Shown one piece after another: positions 28,088 to 32,501 of a DNA stretch of 32,501 nucleotides. The position numbers and the translations under genes were made by a program. Every line of letters starts with the position of its first letter. Positions within the stretch are counted from its first letter, which is position 1. This stretch comes from Salinivibrio sharmensis (lineage in GTDB: Bacteria; Pseudomonadota; Gammaproteobacteria; Enterobacterales; Vibrionaceae), in the NCBI RefSeq assembly GCF_001995985.1, contig NZ_MUFC01000001.1:388242-420742 (forward strand), written 5' to 3'. The notes below the pieces were generated by a model. The model saw only the letters and a list, made by a program, of their open reading frames with translations, searched no databases and had not been told where the DNA came from.

Positions 28088-28116
28088 TTGTCATCAATGA
28101 GGCCAGCCCCTATCAT
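28088..28116 (+). promoter_or_regulatory. sigma-70 promoter of mltD
   Basis: TTGTCA (28088-28093) and TATCAT (28111-28116) are separated by exactly 17 bases, 5 of 6 consensus bases in each box. The start point would lie about 25 bases before the mltD ATG at 28148, just after the gloB stop. Confidence 0.65.
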
Positions 28117-28147
28117 CATCGGCTATTTTGGACGAAGGTTTTATGCA

Positions 28148-29725
28148 ATGAAGTACCGTTTTGTTATATTGAGCACGCTGTTGCTGAGCGGCTGTCAGTC
28201 TATCGGCGACGCTCAAAACACGGATATCGCCTCCGAGGCACCGCCCGTTGTCGCAAAAGAAACAACGCGCTCGCCTGATAAAGCCACAGAGACGCCCAAG
28301 AAAGCCACACCAGCGACGCCTACGGTACTTTCCCCGCAAAAACAGAATGATGTGTGGCAACGCATCAGTATGCAGCTTTCGCTTCCAGTGCCTGATAACG
28401 CCTCGGTGCGCCGTTATCGTAATTGGTATTTAAAGTACCCTAATCACCTTGCTACTGTGGCTGAGCGCGCCACGCCATTTTTACACTTGATCGTAGAAAA
28501 AGTTGAAGCACGCAACATGCCACTAGAGCTGGCATTGCTTCCCGTCGTAGAAAGCTCGTTTGATCAATTTGCTTACTCCCATGGCCGGGCTGCCGGCCTT
28601 TGGCAATTTGTCCCAGCAACAGGTCGCCGTTTTGGCTTGGAACAAAATTGGTGGTACGACGGCCGCCGCGATGTGGTGCAATCAACCGATGCGGCGCTTG
28701 ATTACCTCGAGTACTTACATGGCATGTTTGATGGCAATTGGTTACACGCTATCGCTGCATATAACTCCGGCGAGGGACGCGTGGCTCGTGCTATTCGTCG
28801 CAACGAACAACGCGGTGAGCCTACAGACTTTTGGCACTTGGACTTACCAAAAGAAACCAGCAGTTATGTCCCTAAGCTAATCGCGCTTGGTGATGTGCTT
28901 CGCAACAGAGATCAGTACGGATTAGAAGTACCAGAAATCCCCAACCAACCCGCACTGACCTTGGTTGACCCTAAGATGCAAATGGATCTCGCGCTCGCGG
29001 CAAACTATGCCGGTTTAAGTGTTTCAGAGCTTCAAAGCCTGAACCCTGCGTATAATCATTGGGCCACAGCGCCATCAGGGCCAACCCATTTATTATTACC
29101 TAATGACAATGTTAAACGCTTCAACACTGAACTGGCGAAAAACGACAACCAAGGCCTGCGTGTCGAACGTTACGCGGTGAAATCAGGGGATAGCCTGAGT
29201 GAAATCGCAGCTGAGTACAACACGACGGTCAAGGTATTAAAACGTGCTAACCAACTCCGCTCCTCACGTATTCGTGTAGGTCAGCGCCTGATGATCCCTG
29301 TGTCGCTGAAAGATGAGTCACAATACACGCTAAGCGCACCACAGCGCCTCGCAGCATTGCAAGCGGCGGAGCGTGATGGTCACAAGCGCACCCACATAGT
29401 ACGCCAAGGCGACAGCTTTTGGACCATCGCCCGTCGCTACGATGTTGATTACCGTCAGCTCGCTAAGTGGAACGGCATGAGTCCTCGTGACACCCTCAGC
29501 ATCGGCCAGAAGTTGGTCGTTTGGGATAAAGAAGGAGATGCACGCCGTATCCGGACCATTACCTACCGAATTCGACAAGGTGATTCGTTGAGCACTATTG
29601 CACAACGCTACAATGTATCAGTCGCCGAGCTGGTGAAATGGAACCAGTTACGCCAGAACGCGTATATCCAACCAGGCCAAAAGCTGACACTGCATATCGA
29701 CATTTCTCGGAGTAGCGGCTCATGA
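28148..29725 (+). CDS. mltD: Membrane-bound lytic murein transglycosylase D
   Basis: MltD cleaves the glycan strands of peptidoglycan, forming 1,6-anhydro-MurNAc ends. From ATG 28148 the product is 525 residues. It has a signal peptide and lipobox L-S-G-C (Cys16), a Thr/Pro/Lys-rich linker (about 30-65), the transglycosylase domain with catalytic Glu135 in PVVESSFDQFAYS followed by GRAAGLWQFVPATG and AIAAYNSGEGRV, and three LysM modules at about 341-386, 414-459 and 471-517. E. coli MltD (452 aa) has two, so this one has an extra wall-binding module. Its products are the substrates of AmpG. The start is set by the lipobox. The stop overlaps the next gene. Confidence 0.95.
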   Translation: MKYRFVILSTLLLSGCQSIGDAQNTDIASEAPPVVAKETTRSPDKATETPKKATPATPTVLSPQKQNDVWQRISMQLSLPVPDNASVRRYRNWYLKYPNHLATVAERATPFLHLIVEKVEARNMPLELALLPVVESSFDQFAYSHGRAAGLWQFVPATGRRFGLEQNWWYDGRRDVVQSTDAALDYLEYLHGMFDGNWLHAIAAYNSGEGRVARAIRRNEQRGEPTDFWHLDLPKETSSYVPKLIALGDVLRNRDQYGLEVPEIPNQPALTLVDPKMQMDLALAANYAGLSVSELQSLNPAYNHWATAPSGPTHLLLPNDNVKRFNTELAKNDNQGLRVERYAVKSGDSLSEIAAEYNTTVKVLKRANQLRSSRIRVGQRLMIPVSLKDESQYTLSAPQRLAALQAAERDGHKRTHIVRQGDSFWTIARRYDVDYRQLAKWNGMSPRDTLSIGQKLVVWDKEGDARRIRTITYRIRQGDSLSTIAQRYNVSVAELVKWNQLRQNAYIQPGQKLTLHIDISRSSGS

Positions 29726-30411
29726 TGCAAGCTTCAGCCAATCCATTGTTCGCCTTAAGAGACATCGTCCTTCGTCCCAGTGCATGCTTTGCTGCATTAA
29801 GCCAGCGCCCGGTATGGGGCTGGTTGGCTTATTTGCTCATGTGCCTAAGCGCTATTGCATTTTGGAGTGCTTATTTTGATCACACAAACCTTGCCGCGCT
29901 TCAGCAAGCACTCACGCAACAATTATCGATGCCACCTGCAGACGCTGAAAAGTGGTTACAACGTGAAACACTGCTTGCCTCTGAAGTGCTCGGAGATTGG
30001 TTTGGCCGAGCGGCGGTCATTTTTGCCTTGGCACTTTGGTTTCGATTAGCCACCAAACAAGAAGCCCCTAATTTTGGCTATCGTCATTGGCTCGCGGCCT
30101 CTTGCTTTATCTTTTTACCTGCCGTCGTAGGCGATTTAGCAAGCTATACCAATATGACCTTATCATCCGGTTTTATTTTGCCGGCTCATGCGGACTTAAA
30201 CAGTCTTAATGGCTTACTAAAATTGCCGCTCGCCTCCTCATGGAGTGCATGGGCAGCAAGCTTACCACTGCTGCTCCCGTGGTACTGGGTATTAAGCATT
30301 ACGGTCATCGGTACTTGGACACCACTCAATCATGGCAAAGCGATTGTCGTCGCTACCCTGCCTTGGGTTGCCGTTTTTGCCAGTTGGGCCATCGTCATAG
30401 CACTAAGCTAG
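29722..30411 (+). CDS. YIP1 family integral membrane protein
   Basis: This protein has the YIP1-family layout; its role in bacteria is unknown. The 229-residue product has an N-terminal cytoplasmic segment with the family's LRDIVLRPSACFAAL pattern (a phenylalanine-containing helix preceding the membrane part), and then about five hydrophobic segments (near 33-50, 90-107, 123-141, 175-195 and 208-226). The ATG overlaps the mltD stop by 4 bases (ATGA), so it should be made together with MltD. A second ATG follows immediately (29725). Hairpin 30419-30441 lies after it. Function cannot be given; the link to mltD is positional. Confidence 0.8.
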   Translation: MMQASANPLFALRDIVLRPSACFAALSQRPVWGWLAYLLMCLSAIAFWSAYFDHTNLAALQQALTQQLSMPPADAEKWLQRETLLASEVLGDWFGRAAVIFALALWFRLATKQEAPNFGYRHWLAASCFIFLPAVVGDLASYTNMTLSSGFILPAHADLNSLNGLLKLPLASSWSAWAASLPLLLPWYWVLSITVIGTWTPLNHGKAIVVATLPWVAVFASWAIVIALS

Positions 30412-30412
30412 G

Positions 30413-30441
30413 AAAATTCAGCGAGGGGAAGCCCCTCGCTG
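30413..30441 (-). terminator. terminator hairpin between the YIP1 gene and yafD
   Basis: CAGCGAGGGG and CCCCTCGCTG form a 10-base stem with an AAG loop. On the minus strand it starts 3 bases after the yafD stop and is followed by AATTTTCC, so it best fits a yafD terminator. On the plus strand no T-run follows, but it may still act at the 3' end of mltD-YIP1. Confidence 0.7.
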
Positions 30442-30444
30442 CCT

Positions 30445-31287
30445 CTACCCTGTCACTTTTAGTTGTGCCTCTATCGCTGCGTGATCGGAGGCGCCATTAT
30501 CTATCGCACTCGCCTTTTCTACCGATAGCCCACGGTAGAAAACATGATCCAACGGCAACCCAAATTTAGTCATTCGCTCATCGGGGTGGTAACGCATTTC
30601 TTGTAATGACAAGCGCGACACCATCGCTCTTACCGCGTCTAACCGCCGTTGAGACCAAGTATTAAAATCACCGGCTAAAATAATCGGCCCCTCGACACGC
30701 GCCAAAGCTTGCTCCAATGCAGCCAACTGCTTCTTATAAGCGGCCATTGCATAAGTAAAGTTAATGCTATGAATATTCACTACCGCAAGGCGCTGTCCAT
30801 TGGAAAGCTGGTACTCACTATATAGAGCACTTTTAGGAAGGCGCAAATACGGCTCGACCGCAGTATACGCACAGCTGTGTAAAGGATTCACTTTGGAAAG
30901 GTTCATCACCCCTGCAACAGCATCTTGCATCGCAAACGCATAAGCTTGGTCATAGTGCAATGATGCTTGCGTGATCCAACGCGCCAACTGTGGGCCAAAG
31001 CTTGCTTCTTGCAACAGCATAAGACGATGAGGTTGATGGTATTGGCTCAGGGCTGTATCCCACTGGGGGCGCTGCTGCTTGTAAATATTCCATACCAAGA
31101 GCGAGAAGCGGCCTTGTTCATCAAGCGGTGAAGAGTGCGTGTAATCAATGCACTGGTGGTGTATGCCAGACACCGTATGAAGCTGAGTGCTGTCAGGCAC
31201 AGTAAAGTAGCCATTGACACCTACTACCGCGGCAGGGACAAAAATAGCACTCCCCCACGCCACTACTTTGCCAATACGTCGTTTCAT
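30445..31287 (-). CDS. yafD: YafD-type endonuclease/exonuclease/phosphatase family protein
   Basis: The product belongs to the EEP (DNase I-like) superfamily and resembles E. coli YafD in length (280 against about 266 aa) and location near mltD-gloB. It has an N-terminal hydrophobic helix (about 8-28) that may be a membrane anchor or signal, then FSLLVWNIYKQQRP, LLLQEASFGPQL (metal-binding Glu), AVVNIHSINF, ILAGDFNTWSQRR (the G-D-F-N-T-W motif), PLDHVFYRG and the C-terminal S-D-H-A-A-I. These are the standard EEP catalytic motifs. The substrate (nucleic acid, lipid or sugar phosphate) is not known. Gene name is by family resemblance. Confidence 0.85.
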   Translation of the reverse strand: MKRRIGKVVAWGSAIFVPAAVVGVNGYFTVPDSTQLHTVSGIHHQCIDYTHSSPLDEQGRFSLLVWNIYKQQRPQWDTALSQYHQPHRLMLLQEASFGPQLARWITQASLHYDQAYAFAMQDAVAGVMNLSKVNPLHSCAYTAVEPYLRLPKSALYSEYQLSNGQRLAVVNIHSINFTYAMAAYKKQLAALEQALARVEGPIILAGDFNTWSQRRLDAVRAMVSRLSLQEMRYHPDERMTKFGLPLDHVFYRGLSVEKASAIDNGASDHAAIEAQLKVTG

Positions 31288-31471
31288 TGCTTAATCACCA
31301 CCATAACGCTTGCCAGTGTGAGTATAGGTTGTTATTAGAATGGGCGCCGATTTTGCGATCACGAAGGCTGAAATACAAGTGGTTACCCTGACGTATTACT
31401 TGCTGCTTACTTCGACTCAGAGATAGGATAGAAAAGGAACAATAACAAGGTGCATTCATGGAGCGACGCCT

Positions 31472-31870
31472 ATGCTTAACAACCTCTTCGTATACGGAAC
31501 CCTGTGTCCAGAAGGGACAAATCACCATGTGCTCGCGGATGTCTATGGCCAATGGTTCCCTGCGAGTATACAAGCAATACGCACCGACCGTGGTTGGGGA
31601 TCGGCCTCAGGTTATCCCGGCATTGAGCTCAGCGACTCTGTTAATGATCGCGTTGAGGGTTGGCTTTTAAAAGCAGAGGACTTGTCCCATTTTCTACCTA
31701 AACTCGATGCATTTGAGGGTTCGGGGTATCAGAGAGTGATTGTGGAAGTCGAATATCACAGTGAGAGCCGAACAGAACCAATGCATACCACGGCATTTGC
31801 CTATGAGCTTTGTTTCAGTCACCAGCCCGATGCCACAGGCCCAAGCCAATTTGTGGCCAAAAACTATTAG
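31472..31870 (+). CDS. Gamma-glutamylcyclotransferase (AIG2/GGCT)-like family protein
   Basis: This small protein has the GGCT-like fold, whose members cyclise gamma-glutamyl groups to 5-oxoproline; most bacterial members such as YtfP are untested. The 132-residue product has the substrate loop Y-G-T-L at 8-11, the candidate catalytic acid Glu82 in LDAFEGSGYQRV, and a C-terminal TTAFAYEL strand. The ATG at 31472 has GGAG about 8 bases upstream. The 184-base gap before it has no other credible gene. It is a single gene between yafD and the rRNA operon end, with its 3' end close to the terminator of that operon. Confidence 0.88.
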   Translation: MLNNLFVYGTLCPEGTNHHVLADVYGQWFPASIQAIRTDRGWGSASGYPGIELSDSVNDRVEGWLLKAEDLSHFLPKLDAFEGSGYQRVIVEVEYHSESRTEPMHTTAFAYELCFSHQPDATGPSQFVAKNY

Positions 31871-31890
31871 AGGACTTGTTAGATGGATAA

Positions 31891-31920
31891 AAAAAAGCAC
31901 TGACAGATGTCAGTGCTTTT
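31891..31920. terminator. bidirectional terminator after the GGCT gene and the tRNA-Trp remnant
   Basis: AAAAGCACTGAC and GTCAGTGCTTTT form a 12-base stem with an AGAT loop, with A- and T-runs on both sides. It ends the plus-strand GGCT gene and, on the minus strand, lies directly after the decayed tRNA-Trp copy. Its sequence resembles the terminator at 32037-32066. Confidence 0.85.
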
Positions 31921-31924
31921 CGAG

Positions 31925-31981
31925 TGGCAGGGGTAGAGGGATTCGATCGGACTGGCGACCCAGCCCCCAACACGCGGATTT
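31925..31981 (-). pseudogene. truncated, interrupted copy of the tRNA-Trp 3' half
   Basis: Compared with the intact tRNA-Trp at 32070-32146, this copy has the CCA end, the 3' acceptor strand, the 3' T-stem and part of the T-loop identical (31925-31946). It then has 17 bases not found in the tRNA (31947-31963, replacing one A). After that it is identical again through the other T-stem strand, the variable loop and part of the anticodon stem (31964-31981). The rest of the tRNA is missing: no 5' acceptor strand, D-arm or anticodon. It cannot make a functional tRNA. It and its downstream terminator appear to be a duplicate of the intact tRNA-plus-terminator unit. Confidence 0.8.
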
Positions 31982-32036
31982 TGATGTCACAACCACAACT
32001 ATCCATCAGTTAGTCTATCAGTAGTATTGAGATCAA

Positions 32037-32066
32037 AAAAAGCACCGACAAACGTCGATGCTTTTT
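32037..32066 (-). terminator. terminator of the rRNA operon after tRNA-Trp
   Basis: AAAAAGCA-C-CGAC and GTCG-A-TGCTTTTT pair with a single mismatch around a short loop, with T-runs on either strand. It starts 4 bases after the tRNA-Trp CCA end. Confidence 0.82.
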
Positions 32067-32069
32067 AGA

Positions 32070-32146
<77 letters not shown>

Positions 32147-32154
32147 ATAAATAG

Positions 32155-32231
32155 TGGCGGAGTGGACGGGATTCGAACCCGCGACCCCCGGCGTGACAGG
32201 CCGGTATTCTAACCAACTGAACTACCACTCC
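32155..32231 (-). tRNA. tRNA-Asp (anticodon GTC)
   Basis: 77 bases on the minus strand with encoded CCA. The acceptor stem is GGAGTGG/CCACTCC with discriminator G, the D-loop contains CAGTTGGTTAGA, the anticodon stem is CCGGC/GCCGG around CTGTCAC (anticodon GTC), and the T-arm is GCGGG-TTCGAAT-CCCGT. It is located downstream of the 5S rRNA, the usual Vibrionaceae order. Confidence 0.97.
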
Positions 32232-32328
32232 GCACCAATTCTTTATCATCAAAGTCTTACGAAAATCTGCTTTGATGTTTAAATTTTTGCTAACTAAAGC
32301 CCAACATTAAGCTCTAATTAGATTATCA

Positions 32329-32448
32329 AAGCCTGGCGATGTCCTACTCTCACATGGGGAGACCCCACACTACCATCGGCGCTGCTTCGTTTCACTACTG
32401 AGTTCGGCATGGAGTCAGGTGGGTCCAAAGCGCTATGGTCGCCAAGCA
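32329..32448 (-). rRNA. rrf: 5S ribosomal RNA
   Basis: The 120-base gene on the minus strand starts TGCTTGGCGACCATAGCG and ends near ATCGCCAGGCTT; the two ends pair as helix I. The internal ACCCACCTGACTCCATGCCG and GAACTCAGTAGTGAAACG segments are typical of gamma-proteobacterial 5S rRNA. It is the last rRNA of an operon whose 23S gene lies beyond the right edge. Confidence 0.96.
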
Positions 32449-32501
32449 AATTCGGTAATCTAGAAAGCTGTTCGTTCTCGCCACAATCAACTGGCTTATT
32501 T
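32449..32501 (-). other. 23S-5S intergenic spacer of the rRNA operon (partial)
   Basis: The final 53 bases lie upstream of the 5S gene on the minus strand and should be processed spacer or the very 3' end of the 23S precursor. I cannot place the 23S end within them. Confidence 0.5.

Noticed and set aside
31340-31426. 28-codon ORF upstream of the GGCT gene
   Set aside because: No ribosome-binding site at usable distance and no protein-like pattern.

Overview
The window is chromosomal core sequence from a gamma-proteobacterium of the family Vibrionaceae. The evidence is an Na+-NQR operon (nqrABC), a sodium-type flagellar stator (PomA/PomB rather than proton-type MotA/MotB), an OmpK porin of the Tsx family, and an rRNA operon tail in the order 5S-tRNA-Asp-tRNA-Trp. 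The roughly balanced base composition would suit Salinivibrio or Grimontia better than low-GC Vibrio, but that is inference; no database was searched.

Left part (1-10.4 kb). The start of nqrABC runs off the left edge on the minus strand, with bolA behind it. Divergent from bolA is a plus-strand run: rlmG (23S rRNA methyltransferase), then yajG (lipoprotein), a periplasmic cyclophilin and ampG (muropeptide permease) in close order, then ompK and the overlapping pair panE-yajL.

Middle (10.5-21.1 kb). thiI and pomA-pomB lie on the minus strand. A sigma-28-type promoter precedes pomA. Facing it is the plus-strand xseB-ispA-dxs operon, preceded by a possible 31-codon leader ORF. Next come upp (minus) and purM-purN (plus) with a PurR box between them, then gmhA-yafJ (minus).

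Right part (21.4-32.5 kb). fadE follows, with a FadR-like site at its promoter. dnaQ and a TIGR03503-type membrane protein are on the minus strand, divergent from rnhA. After these come yafS, gloB, mltD with an overlapping YIP1-family membrane gene, a yafD-type endonuclease/phosphatase family gene, and a small gamma-glutamylcyclotransferase-like gene. The right edge carries the 3' end of an rRNA operon on the minus strand: 5S rRNA, tRNA-Asp, tRNA-Trp, a terminator, then a decayed second copy of the tRNA-Trp 3' half with its own terminator.

Most genes are housekeeping: respiration and sodium bioenergetics, isoprenoid and thiamine/4-thiouridine metabolism, purine and uracil salvage, beta-oxidation, proofreading, and wall recycling. 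I found no phage, insertion sequence, CRISPR array or defence island, and no convincing new multi-gene system. The points most worth a second look are the interrupted tRNA-Trp remnant, the small ORF before xseB with promoters facing both ways around it, the long dyad between ampG and ompK, and two conserved but poorly understood membrane proteins (TIGR03503 and YIP1).
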